A stretch of 38,148 nt of DNA from Sulfurimonas sp. (GTDB taxonomy: Bacteria > Campylobacterota > Campylobacteria > Campylobacterales > Sulfurimonadaceae), in contig NZ_JAQVKA010000009.1 of the NCBI RefSeq assembly GCF_028694895.1, positions 1 through 38,148 of the forward strand, in the 5' to 3' direction. A model generated the notes under the pieces. It saw only the letters and a program-made list of their open reading frames with translations. It had not been told where the DNA came from and did not search any database. Shown piece after piece: positions 9,221-16,938 of the stretch. How positions within the stretch are numbered: position 1 is the first letter of the stretch; each line of letters begins with the position of its first letter. A program made the translations under genes and the position numbers.

Positions 9221-9226
9221 TAAAAT
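9221..9226 (+). promoter_or_regulatory. Possible -10 element upstream of metY
   Basis: TAAAAT at 9221-9226 within TTTTAGATAAAATACT lies 33 bases before the metY ATG in a 76-base gap. It resembles the extended AT-rich -10 regions of this phylum; there is no convincing -35. No methionine-responsive riboswitch or operator is evident in the short leader. Confidence 0.35.
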
Positions 9227-9258
9227 ACTTAGAAATATTTTAAATAAAGGTAGCTAAG

Positions 9259-10524
9259 ATGGATTTACAGACAAGAGCTCTACATGAGGGATATACAAAA
9301 GATTCGCAAGGGACGATGGTTGTGCCGATTTATCAAACAACGGCTTATGAATTTCAAAGTGTTCAACATGCAGCAGACCTCTTCTCACTAAAACAGCTTG
9401 GAAACATCTACACACGTTTAAATAACCCAACTACTGACGTTTTTGAAAAAAGATTTGCTTCACTAGAAGGTGGAGAAGCGGCACTTGCTACATCAAGTGG
9501 AATGAGTGCTACCTTTTTTGCTATTGTAAATGCTGCTCAAGTTGGAGAAAACATTATTTGTGCAAAGCAGCTCTATGGCGGTAGCTTAACACTAAATACT
9601 CATACACTCAAGAGATTTGGTATAGAAGCTAGATACTTTGATGTTCATAACATGGCAGAGCTTGAATCTCTCATAGATGATAAAACAAGAGTCATATTTT
9701 TTGAATCTTTGACAAATCCTAGTGTTGATGTAGCAGACATTGAAGCTATTACTAAAATAGCTGACAAACATGGCATCTTAAGCATAGTTGACAATACAAT
9801 TGCAACACCTGTTCTATGCCGTCCTTTTGAGTATGGAGCAGATATCGTTGTTCATAGTGCTAGCAAGTATACAACTGGTCAAGGTTTAGCTATTGGTGGA
9901 ATTTTAGTTGAGAGAAAAGGCTTAGTAGAAAAACTTCGCTCAAATCCAAGATATGAGCATTTTAACAAACCAGATCCATCATATCACGGGCTTGTCTATG
10001 TAGATACAGGTCTTCCTCCTTACACTCTAAGAGCAAGACTATCTTTACTCAGAGATTTGGGCGCTACTTTATCGCCGTTTAACTCATGGTTATTTATTCA
10101 AGGTATAGAGACTCTATCTCTTCGTATGCATGAACACTCAAAAAATGCTCTGGCTCTTGCTGAGTTTTTAGAGTCTCATCCAAAAGTAAAGAAAGTAAAT
10201 TATCCAGGACTTAAGAGTAACTCAAACTATAAAAATGCACAAAAATATTTTGATGGTGGAGAGTGCAGTGGCCTACTTAGCTTTGAAGTAGACTCATTTG
10301 AGAGCGCTACAAAAATAGTTGATGCAACAAAACTCTACTCACTTGTTGTAAATATAGGAGATTCAAAATCAATTATCACTCATCCAGCTTCAACGACTCA
10401 TCAGCAGTTAAATGAACAAGAACTTATAGCTTGTGGAGCTCCTTATGGACTTATTCGTATTTCATGTGGCTTAGAGAGTATAAAAGATTTAATAGACGAC
10501 ATGAAACAAGCGCTAGAGGCGTAA
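9259..10524 (+). CDS. metY: O-acetylhomoserine sulfhydrylase (aminocarboxypropyltransferase)
   Basis: A cytoplasmic PLP enzyme that makes homocysteine from O-acetylhomoserine and sulfide, the direct sulfhydrylation route to methionine. It is 421 residues, the usual length for MetY and longer than MetB/MetC. The PLP lysine is K203 in VVHSASKYTTGQG, the ring-stacking and pyridine-binding residues include D178 (SIVDNTIATP), and YTRLNNPTT (51-59) is the phosphate-loop block of the neighbouring subunit. SKSIITHPASTTH (about 365-377) is the classical C-terminal signature. metX, which makes its substrate, follows after three bases, confirming the pathway. Use of free sulfide suits a sulfur-metabolising organism. 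Confidence 0.95.
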   Translation: MDLQTRALHEGYTKDSQGTMVVPIYQTTAYEFQSVQHAADLFSLKQLGNIYTRLNNPTTDVFEKRFASLEGGEAALATSSGMSATFFAIVNAAQVGENIICAKQLYGGSLTLNTHTLKRFGIEARYFDVHNMAELESLIDDKTRVIFFESLTNPSVDVADIEAITKIADKHGILSIVDNTIATPVLCRPFEYGADIVVHSASKYTTGQGLAIGGILVERKGLVEKLRSNPRYEHFNKPDPSYHGLVYVDTGLPPYTLRARLSLLRDLGATLSPFNSWLFIQGIETLSLRMHEHSKNALALAEFLESHPKVKKVNYPGLKSNSNYKNAQKYFDGGECSGLLSFEVDSFESATKIVDATKLYSLVVNIGDSKSIITHPASTTHQQLNEQELIACGAPYGLIRISCGLESIKDLIDDMKQALEA

Positions 10525-10527
10525 GCG

Positions 10528-11637
10528 TTGCCACTAAACCTAAAAACATATACAGAACATTTTACAAACCCACTTTACTTAGAGAGTGGGCGTATTTTAG
10601 AGCCTTATGACATAGCTTATGAGACGTATGGCGAGCTGAACGATGACAAGAGTAATGTTGTTGTTATCTGTCATGCACTAACTGGCTCTCATCACTGCGC
10701 TGGGGTTTACGAGGGAGATAAAAAAGCTGGTTGGTGGGATAACTTAATAGGATCTGGCAAAGCTGTTGATACCGACAAATACTTTGTAATTTGTACAAAT
10801 GTTGTAGGTAGCTGTTTTGGCTCAACTGGTCCGATGAGCCCTGCACATCCACATCACAATCCATATCGTTACAAATTCCCTGTTGTTACCATAAAAGATA
10901 TGGTAAAAGCGCAAATAATCCTTTTTGGAAAACTTGGTATTCATCATGTTCATGCAATTATTGGTGGCTCTATGGGCGGTATGCAAGCGCTCATGTTTGC
11001 AGTGCACTATCCAAACTTTGCATCTAAAATCATCTCTATGGCAACAACTCATGCGACTCAACCTTGGGCGATAGCTTTTAATAAAGTAGCGCAAGAGTCC
11101 ATACTAAAAGATGCGGATTTCAAGGGTGGATATTATGATAGTCAAACTATCAAAGATAAAGGCCTCTCGGGAATGGCAGTTGGGCGAATGGCTGGGCATA
11201 TAAGCTTTTTATCGTATGAGTCAATGAAGAGCAAATTTGGCAGAGAGTACAAAAGTACAGATGGTCTTTACGAGCTTTTTGGAAAATTTCAAATTGAACT
11301 TTTTTTAGAGTACAACGGATATAACTTTACAAAATATTTTGATCCTCTTTCTTACTTGTACATAACTAAAGCGATAAATATTTATGACATCTCAAGAGGA
11401 TATGATTCACTCCAAGAAGCTCTAAAGAAAATATCATCTGAACTTCATCTAATTAGCTTTAGCAATGATCAACTTTTTAAAAATTTTGAAATGAAAGAGA
11501 TAAGTGACGCACTTCTAGAGATAGAAAACACAAATCACACTTATGTAGATATAGATAGCGACTATGGGCATGACGCTTTTTTAGTTGAAGTTGAAAAATT
11601 TGAAAACAATATCAAAGATATATTAGAATCAAAATAA
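10528..11637 (+). CDS. metX: Homoserine O-acetyltransferase
   Basis: Transfers acetyl from acetyl-CoA to homoserine, giving the substrate of MetY encoded just upstream. An alpha/beta hydrolase of 369 residues, normal for MetX. The nucleophile is S148 in IIGGSMGGMQAL, the oxyanion-region block is HALTGSHH (49-56), NVVGSCFGSTGPMSP (91-105) is diagnostic, and H348 in DYGHDAFL completes the triad with an Asp near residue 317 (SNDQLF). The start is a TTG at 10528, four bases after the metY stop, with GAGG eight bases before it; homology begins immediately (LNLKTYTEHF), so the non-ATG start is well supported. Some relatives use succinyl-CoA instead, which sequence alone does not fully exclude. Confidence 0.93.
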   Translation: MPLNLKTYTEHFTNPLYLESGRILEPYDIAYETYGELNDDKSNVVVICHALTGSHHCAGVYEGDKKAGWWDNLIGSGKAVDTDKYFVICTNVVGSCFGSTGPMSPAHPHHNPYRYKFPVVTIKDMVKAQIILFGKLGIHHVHAIIGGSMGGMQALMFAVHYPNFASKIISMATTHATQPWAIAFNKVAQESILKDADFKGGYYDSQTIKDKGLSGMAVGRMAGHISFLSYESMKSKFGREYKSTDGLYELFGKFQIELFLEYNGYNFTKYFDPLSYLYITKAINIYDISRGYDSLQEALKKISSELHLISFSNDQLFKNFEMKEISDALLEIENTNHTYVDIDSDYGHDAFLVEVEKFENNIKDILESK

Positions 11638-11653
11638 TAAAGAGGATAAAAAG

Positions 11654-11923
11654 ATGGCAAAAAAAAGTTTAATTGAAGAAGTTGAAGACTTTAATGAAGA
11701 TAGTGTAGGTTTTACTAAAGAAACCGTAGGTTTTACTAAAGAAGCTCAAGGCTTTGAGTCAAAACTAGAGAGTGCAAAAAAAGTTTTAGAAACACTTATG
11801 AATCCGGAAATAACTCTTCAAGATAGCCTAAAGGCGTATGAAAAAGGAATGAGTGAACTCTCCTCAGCTCAAAAGATATTAGAAGAAGCACAAATCAAAA
11901 TCAATGAGATAAAGGCCCCATAG
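11654..11923 (+). CDS. xseB: Exodeoxyribonuclease VII small subunit
   Basis: An 89-residue helical protein that binds the XseA large subunit to form exonuclease VII, which degrades single-stranded DNA. The family core is residues about 34-85, with the two-helix pattern FESKLESAKKVLETLMNPEITLQDSLKAYEKG split across 34-65 and a second helix containing LSSAQKILEEAQ. The N-terminal 33 residues are an extension that includes a perfect in-frame tandem duplication (VGFTKE twice). xseA is not in the window. The last base of the stop is the first of the next GTG start (TAGTG), so translation is coupled. Confidence 0.88.
   Translation: MAKKSLIEEVEDFNEDSVGFTKETVGFTKEAQGFESKLESAKKVLETLMNPEITLQDSLKAYEKGMSELSSAQKILEEAQIKINEIKAP
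11705..11743 (+). repeat. 18-bp tandem direct repeat inside xseB
   Basis: The 18 bases at 11705-11722 are repeated exactly at 11726-11743 with three bases between, giving a 21-base unit in frame (VGFTKE-T then VGFTKE-A). The perfect identity suggests a recent slippage duplication in the non-conserved N-terminal extension. Confidence 0.9.
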
Positions 11924-12720
11924 TGAGAGCAGCAGTTCTTCAACTTAGCGCTCAGGGTATGAGCTCTACAAAGCTTTATAACTATATAAGAATCGCGCAC
12001 AAACAAGGTGTAAAAGTCCTACTCCTTGGCGAATACATCCTAAATCCATTTTTTAAAGAGCTTCAAGAGTTATCAACCGCTATGATACAAGAGCAAGCAC
12101 TTCATCAGATAAAAGTTCTAAAAGAGCTCTCTCAAACCTATAATATGACCATTGTAGCCCCTATTGTTATAGTAAAAAAGAACAAGGTTTTTAAAACAGT
12201 TGCAAAGTTCTCACCCTCTTCTACAACTTATTATGAGCAACAAATTCTTATAAATTATTCTCACTGGAATGAGGAGAAATTTTTCGCAAATGAGATAAAA
12301 GAGATTACTTCACCACTCATGTTTAAAGTTGATGGTTTTAAATTTGCCATCATGAGCGGATTTGAGATTCATTTTGATGAGATGTTTGCTCATATCTCTT
12401 CAAAAGCGGTTGATTGTGTATTGCTTCCAAGTGTCTCTACATTTGACTCTTATGAGAGATGGAAGGCGCTTATTTTATCACGTTCATTTACTCATAACTG
12501 CTATATCCTAAGAGCTAACAGAATTGGCGAGTATGTAGATAAAAATCATAGCTGGAACTTCTATGGTGACTCACTTCTTGCCTCTCCAAATGGAGAACTT
12601 CTTGAGCATTTAGGCAACAAAGAGGAGCTTATGATAGTAGATATGAGCCACGCTAATGTACTAAAATCAAGAAAAGCTTGGGGTTTTAGAGAAGCACAGA
12701 ATAAAAGGAGCTCTTTATGA
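11923..12720 (+). CDS. Nitrilase-superfamily protein lacking catalytic Cys and Lys
   Basis: A 265-residue protein with the carbon-nitrogen hydrolase fold. The first catalytic position is kept as E37 in LLLGEYILNPFF. The Lys block, usually like YRKxHL, reads QQILINYSHWNEEKFF (about 106-121) and has no Lys in the expected place. The nucleophile block, usually ICYDxRFPE, reads IMSGFEIHFDEMF (143-155) with Gly146 where Cys belongs. C-terminal family features remain (WKALILSRSFTHNCYILRAN and SLLASPNGELLEHLG). It therefore looks like a pseudoenzyme or an enzyme with altered chemistry, not a decaying gene, because the frame is intact and embedded in a tight operon. The start is a GTG overlapping the xseB stop by one base. 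It overlaps the ThiF-like gene by ATGA. Confidence 0.8.
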   Translation: MRAAVLQLSAQGMSSTKLYNYIRIAHKQGVKVLLLGEYILNPFFKELQELSTAMIQEQALHQIKVLKELSQTYNMTIVAPIVIVKKNKVFKTVAKFSPSSTTYYEQQILINYSHWNEEKFFANEIKEITSPLMFKVDGFKFAIMSGFEIHFDEMFAHISSKAVDCVLLPSVSTFDSYERWKALILSRSFTHNCYILRANRIGEYVDKNHSWNFYGDSLLASPNGELLEHLGNKEELMIVDMSHANVLKSRKAWGFREAQNKRSSL

Positions 12721-13394
12721 TGGAATTTTTTCATAGACAAGTTCAACTTTGGGGAGAGCAAACACAACTCTTACTTCAAGAAAAAAAGATAGCGATAATT
12801 GGTGCAGGAGGGCTTGGAAGTTCTCTTAGCTATGCTTTGGGTGCTAGTGGTATTGGTGAGATACATATCATAGATTTTGATGAAGTATCTACTCATAACA
12901 TTCATCGCCAAATTGCTTTTAAGATTGGTGATGAAGGTAAAAACAAAGCAAAAATAAATGCTCAGATAATGGAGCAGAGATGTCCATATGTAAAAGTAGT
13001 TGCACATGATTGTACATTTATAGAGTGGTGCAAAAAAAATATATCAGTTGATTTGATAATTGACGCAACAGACAACTTAGAGACTCGTGCTCAAATAGAC
13101 GATTGTGCTAAAGAGAGAGGTACTCCTTGGATTTATGGAAGTGTGGAAGCATATCATGGTCAAGTATGTTTTTTTGAAAACTCCTCTTTTAGAGATACTT
13201 TTAAGGTAACATCTAAAACCCCAGAGGGTATTACAGGCCCAATTGTTATGTTTATAGCTTCACTTGAAGCAAATCTAGCACTTAGATATTTAGCTGGGCT
13301 TAGTGTAAAAAAAGATCAGCTATACTACCTTTTTTTCAACAGTGACGGAGAGTTAGTAACTCAAAAATTTTCTCTCTCAAGGAGTGAAACATGA
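12717..13394 (+). CDS. ThiF/MoeB/HesA-family E1-like adenylyltransferase
   Basis: A 225-residue cytoplasmic E1-like enzyme, which in this family adenylates the C-terminal glycine of a ubiquitin-like sulfur carrier (ThiS, MoaD or a relative). The nucleotide site is IGAGGLGSSLSYALGASG (residues 28-45), followed by IIDFDEVSTHNIHRQ with the key R64, DATDN (116-120) and the crossover region PEGITGPIVMFIASLEANLALRYL. It is shorter than MoeB (about 250), and I see no paired CxxC zinc motifs in the C-terminal half. The sulfur-carrier partner is not adjacent. The neighbours are a degenerate nitrilase and a CxxS thioredoxin-like protein, an unusual setting. Thiamine synthesis, molybdopterin synthesis or tRNA modification are all possible. 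Confidence 0.84.
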   Translation: MMEFFHRQVQLWGEQTQLLLQEKKIAIIGAGGLGSSLSYALGASGIGEIHIIDFDEVSTHNIHRQIAFKIGDEGKNKAKINAQIMEQRCPYVKVVAHDCTFIEWCKKNISVDLIIDATDNLETRAQIDDCAKERGTPWIYGSVEAYHGQVCFFENSSFRDTFKVTSKTPEGITGPIVMFIASLEANLALRYLAGLSVKKDQLYYLFFNSDGELVTQKFSLSRSET

Positions 13395-13915
13395 AATTTT
13401 TAACTTTAATTTTTCTTCTTTTTATAAATCTATTTGGCGCAGAACTCGTAGATATATCACAAAAACCAAAAGCTGCTTTAGAGGCTATAGAAAACCAAGC
13501 AATTAGATTTGGTACAGGAGAGATGAGTAAAGTTTATGTTTTTGTAGATCCACTTTGTGAATTCTCTCGCGCTCTTATGAAAAAAATATACGAAAACAAA
13601 ATACTCCAACTCTCAAATAGCTACTATGTACTTTTTTATAGACTTCCTATCCTTGATTCAGAACATATGATGCAATACATTTTAGAGTCAAAAAACCCAA
13701 AAGAAACTCTCATAAAAGTAATGATTGATGAAGAGATTATAGATGTAAGCAAGTATAAGGCGAAACCTAAAACAATTAAAATAATAAAAGAGATTGCTAA
13801 AGTTGCCTCTACCTTGGATATGACTAAGCGCCCATATATGATCTCTTTTGATAAAGATTCAAAATTTTGCAGAGTATCAGAGGGAAGTGTCTCTTGTTTG
13901 GACGAATTTGAGTAG
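13391..13915 (+). CDS. Exported thioredoxin-fold protein with a CxxS motif
   Basis: A 174-residue protein with a signal peptide (residues 1-17, hydrophobic LTLIFLLFINLFGA) and a thioredoxin-like domain. The segment VYVFVDPLCEFSRALMKKI resembles the active-site strand and helix of DsbC/DsbG-type proteins, but the usual CxxC is C56-x-x-S59. A likely cis-Pro region is KRPYMISF. Two further cysteines near the end (C160, C169) could form a structural disulfide. A CxxS protein cannot run a normal dithiol cycle, so roles as an isomerase, glutathionyl-handling protein or holdase are more likely than oxidase; this is inference. It starts with ATGA overlap at the end of the ThiF-like gene, so it is the last member of the xseB operon. 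Confidence 0.75.
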   Translation: MKFLTLIFLLFINLFGAELVDISQKPKAALEAIENQAIRFGTGEMSKVYVFVDPLCEFSRALMKKIYENKILQLSNSYYVLFYRLPILDSEHMMQYILESKNPKETLIKVMIDEEIIDVSKYKAKPKTIKIIKEIAKVASTLDMTKRPYMISFDKDSKFCRVSEGSVSCLDEFE

Positions 13916-13924
13916 TCATTTACC

Positions 13925-13941
13925 TCTCTCTTAGAGATTTT
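13925..13941 (+). terminator. Weak hairpin with T-run after the thioredoxin-like gene
   Basis: TCTCT at 13925-13929, a CTT loop and AGAGA at 13933-13937 followed by four T could terminate the xseB operon weakly. The stem has only five pairs and the T-run is short. Confidence 0.25.
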
Positions 13942-13944
13942 AGA

Positions 13945-13950
13945 TATAAT
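13945..13950 (+). promoter_or_regulatory. -10 element of the dapC-murC-mutS2 operon
   Basis: A perfect TATAAT at 13945-13950 lies 27 bases before the aminotransferase ATG, so transcription would begin near 13957. It drives seven overlapping genes if there is no internal promoter. Confidence 0.5.
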
Positions 13951-13973
13951 TTCGCCCATAATAAAGGGCGAAA
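13950..13973. repeat. Perfect 8-bp inverted repeat between -10 and start codon
   Basis: TTTCGCCC at 13950-13957 and GGGCGAAA at 13966-13973 are perfect inverted repeats around an eight-base AT-rich loop. The right arm covers the likely ribosome site (AAAGGG) of the downstream ATG at 13977, and the left arm overlaps the last base of the -10. It could act as an operator or, on read-through RNA, as a hairpin hiding the ribosome site. It is among the few strong GC stems in the window's intergenic DNA. Confidence 0.7.
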
Positions 13974-13976
13974 ACG

Positions 13977-15113
13977 ATGAATTTTGAACCATATCCATTT
14001 GAAAAATTAAACATTTTACTCAAAGATATTACTCCTAACGATAAATATGAACCTTCAACGCTAACCATTGGTGAACCACAATTTGAAACACCTCACTTTA
14101 TACAAGAAGCCCTTTATAACAGTGTTGCACAACTTAGAAAGTACCCAAAAACTGCGGGAGAAGATGAGTTGATAGCTGCGCAGATAGAGTTTGTCTCTAA
14201 AAGGTTTAACGTAAACCTATCAGATAAAGAGATAATCCCAACTTTTGGAACAAGAGAGGTTCTCTTTAACTTTCCTCAATTTTTTCTATTTGATAAAAAA
14301 GAGCCTACAATCGCCTTTACTAACCCTTTTTACCAAATATACGAAGGTGCGGCAATCGCCTCTAAAGCAAAAACTATACATCTTAACTTAACACAAGAAA
14401 ATGCCTTTAAGCCTGAGATAGATGAAGAAAAACTCTCATCTTGCCATTTAGTTATTTTAAACTTCCCAAATAATCCAACAAGTTCAACACTAAGTCTAGA
14501 AGAGCTCTCACACTGGGTTAAACTTGCACTAAAATATGATTTTGTACTTTTAAATGATGAGTGTTATAGTGAAATATATACAAGCACGCCTATCCCATCA
14601 CTTCTTGAAGCCTCAATATATGCTGGAAATAAGACATTTAAAAATATTTTAGTAATCAACTCTATCTCAAAACGCTCATCAGCTCCAGGGCTTCGCTCCG
14701 GCTTTATCGCAGGAGATGAGACTATCTTACGAGAGTACATAAAGTATAGAACTTATCTAGGATGTGCTTCTCCTCTTCCACTTCAAAGCGCAGCAGCTGC
14801 GGCTTGGAGAGATGAGAAACATGTACAAGTGGCAAGAGATATTTATAAGAAAAATTTTGAAGCAGCATATGAGATTTTGGGCGCTCAAATTCCAGAAGCT
14901 ACTTTTTATCTATGGTTAAGCGTTCCTAATGCGCTTGAGTTCACGAAAAAGCTCTATAAAGAGTACAATGTAAAAGTTTTGCCAGGTGAGTATTTAGGTA
15001 GAGATGATAAAAATGGTTTCAATCCTGGAAAAGATTTTATAAGAATTGCTCTTGTAGAAGATACAAAAAAAATTAAAAGTGCGTTAGAAAGAATCAAGGA
15101 GTGTTTATCATGA
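13977..15113 (+). CDS. dapC: PLP-dependent class I/II aminotransferase, probable succinyldiaminopimelate aminotransferase
   Basis: A 378-residue cytoplasmic PLP enzyme. PLP lysine K232 lies in NSISKRSSAPGLRSGF with the substrate-carboxylate Arg R240. Other signatures are LNFPNNPTS (161-169), the D194 region NDECYSEIY, and TIGEPQF near the N-terminus. Full-length relatives in this phylum are annotated as DapC of the lysine/meso-diaminopimelate pathway, and the placement before murC fits peptidoglycan precursor supply. General aspartate or LL-DAP aminotransferase activity remains possible. A -10 and an inverted repeat precede it. It starts the operon ending at 20670. Confidence 0.78.
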   Translation: MNFEPYPFEKLNILLKDITPNDKYEPSTLTIGEPQFETPHFIQEALYNSVAQLRKYPKTAGEDELIAAQIEFVSKRFNVNLSDKEIIPTFGTREVLFNFPQFFLFDKKEPTIAFTNPFYQIYEGAAIASKAKTIHLNLTQENAFKPEIDEEKLSSCHLVILNFPNNPTSSTLSLEELSHWVKLALKYDFVLLNDECYSEIYTSTPIPSLLEASIYAGNKTFKNILVINSISKRSSAPGLRSGFIAGDETILREYIKYRTYLGCASPLPLQSAAAAAWRDEKHVQVARDIYKKNFEAAYEILGAQIPEATFYLWLSVPNALEFTKKLYKEYNVKVLPGEYLGRDDKNGFNPGKDFIRIALVEDTKKIKSALERIKECLS

Positions 15114-15625
15114 GTAGTGTTGAAATGTTAGAAAAAGAGGTTTTAAAAGCCCAAAAAGATGGTGATATAGCATCTTTATATATGCTCGAACAAAGAGCTC
15201 ATGAAGCGTTTGATGAAGATACTCTTGCCTCATTTTATGTAACTATTTTAGATATAGCTCTTGAGAGACTTACAGATACACTAGAGTCTCATAGAGCCAT
15301 GGATATAAGTGAAGTTCAAGACTTCTCTACACTTAGAGCGCTTTATGAGTATGCTATGGAGAACTACAGTGAAGGTAAAATCTCTGATGCAAGTGCACTC
15401 TTTGAAGTTTTAAGCGGTCTTAGTAACTCCAAAGAGTTCTCAGATGCACTTAAAGTTCACTGGTTTGCTTCTGCTAAAGATATCTCACTTGATGATTTTC
15501 TAGAACTAATTGCGGACTTAGATGCAACAAGTGAAGCTGAAACTTTTTATATAAGTTATTTTAATGATAAAGAGGCACAAAAATTGCTAGAAAACTCCCA
15601 AATAGATGGGGAGTTAACTATATGA
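15110..15625 (+). CDS. Acidic helical protein of unknown function
   Basis: A 171-residue protein rich in Glu, Asp, Leu and Ala with predicted helices throughout, resembling a TPR-like or helical-hairpin protein; I do not recognise a family. It has no signal peptide or membrane segment. The start is ATG at 15110: AAGGAG lies eight bases upstream, and it overlaps the previous stop as ATGA. An upstream in-frame GTG at 15101 sits inside that ribosome site and is rejected. It lies between the dapC-like gene and murC with overlaps on both sides. Confidence 0.75.
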   Translation: MSSVEMLEKEVLKAQKDGDIASLYMLEQRAHEAFDEDTLASFYVTILDIALERLTDTLESHRAMDISEVQDFSTLRALYEYAMENYSEGKISDASALFEVLSGLSNSKEFSDALKVHWFASAKDISLDDFLELIADLDATSEAETFYISYFNDKEAQKLLENSQIDGELTI

Positions 15626-16938
15626 AAATTCATTTTATCGGCATTGGTGGCATAGGAATATCTGGCTTAGCACAATATATGCGTTATAAGGGGCATGAGG
15701 TTAGCGGTTCTGATATCTCTGAGACTGTTATCACTAAAAAACTTCGCTCTCTTGGCATTAAAGTCACGATACCACACGATGCTTCTGCTATAAGTGATCA
15801 AGATTTGGTTATTCACTCTGCAATTATTCGCCCTGACAATCCAGAAATCATAGAAGCAAAGACAAGAGAAATAGAAGTTTTAGCAAGACGTGAAGCACTT
15901 TTGCGTATCTTGGATAAGTCAAAAGTTTACTCAATTGCAGGTGCTCATGGAAAAAGCACAACTACGGCGATACTAAGCGCAATCATGGATGGTTCTGCAA
16001 TTATCGGTGCTGAATCAAAAGCATTTGGCTCAAATGTAAGATATGACGCAACTAGTGATATTATGATTTTTGAAGCTGATGAGAGTGATGGAAGTTTTAT
16101 AAACTCAAATCCTCACTGCGCTATTGTTGTAAATGCTGAACCAGAGCACATGGAGTACTATGACTACAACTTCGAACTTTTTTATGACTCATACAAAACT
16201 TTTATAAAATCTGCACCGTGTCGTATTTTAAATGCAGAAGACCCATTTTTAAGCAAACTTGTTGATGAGGGGATTGAAGCAAACTGGCTCTACCCTAGTC
16301 GTGAAATTACAGATTTAACATATGTACTTATAAATGATGAGCCACACACCAGATTTACTCTTAGAGATTTGGGGAGTTTTGATGTTTGGGGATTTGGAAA
16401 ACATATAGCTCTTGATGCATCATTAGCGATTTTAGCGGCAAATGAGTCTATGGATATTGAACTTATACGAGAGAAGATATTGACATTTAAAGGTATCAAA
16501 AAACGCTTTGATATAGTTGGCTCGCAGAGTGATAACGTAATCATAGATGATTATGGCCACCATCCAACAGAGATAAGAGCAACATTTGAATCAGTCAAAG
16601 AGTATGCACTTCTTAAAGGCTTTGATAAAATCACAGCGATTTGGCAGCCACATAAATACTCTCGCACTATTGATAACTTAGAAGAGTTTATAAACTGTTT
16701 TGAAGGAGCTGCGGAGCTTATCATACTTCCTGTTTGGTCGGCTGGAGAGGCTATGAGAGAGATTGACTTTAAAGAGAAGTTTAAACGATATAATCTAATC
16801 ATGGCTGATACTATCTCAAGAGCAAACAACACAATTACTATCATAAAAGACAAAACTGAGTTAAAAACTCTTGATAAAGGTCTAATTATCGGCTTTGGGG
16901 CTGGAGATTTAACTTATCAAATCAGAGGAACTGCTTAA
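15622..16938 (+). CDS. murC: UDP-N-acetylmuramate--L-alanine ligase
   Basis: Adds L-alanine to UDP-N-acetylmuramic acid using ATP, the first peptide-stem step of peptidoglycan synthesis in the cytoplasm. It is 438 residues. The N-terminal dinucleotide-like domain has IGIGGIGISGLAQYM (6-20). The ATP loop is GAHGKSTTT (107-115), a variant of the usual GTHGKTTT. The ligand-binding EADESDGSF and the YGHHPTEI Mur-ligase block are present. It overlaps neighbours at both ends (ATGA and TAATG). The order murC - small membrane protein - mutS2 is shared with Campylobacter. Confidence 0.95.
   Translation: MKIHFIGIGGIGISGLAQYMRYKGHEVSGSDISETVITKKLRSLGIKVTIPHDASAISDQDLVIHSAIIRPDNPEIIEAKTREIEVLARREALLRILDKSKVYSIAGAHGKSTTTAILSAIMDGSAIIGAESKAFGSNVRYDATSDIMIFEADESDGSFINSNPHCAIVVNAEPEHMEYYDYNFELFYDSYKTFIKSAPCRILNAEDPFLSKLVDEGIEANWLYPSREITDLTYVLINDEPHTRFTLRDLGSFDVWGFGKHIALDASLAILAANESMDIELIREKILTFKGIKKRFDIVGSQSDNVIIDDYGHHPTEIRATFESVKEYALLKGFDKITAIWQPHKYSRTIDNLEEFINCFEGAAELIILPVWSAGEAMREIDFKEKFKRYNLIMADTISRANNTITIIKDKTELKTLDKGLIIGFGAGDLTYQIRGTA

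Noticed and set aside
15101..15109. GTG start for the acidic helical protein before murC
   Set aside because: It lies in the AAGGAG ribosome site of ATG 15110, which overlaps the preceding stop as ATGA.
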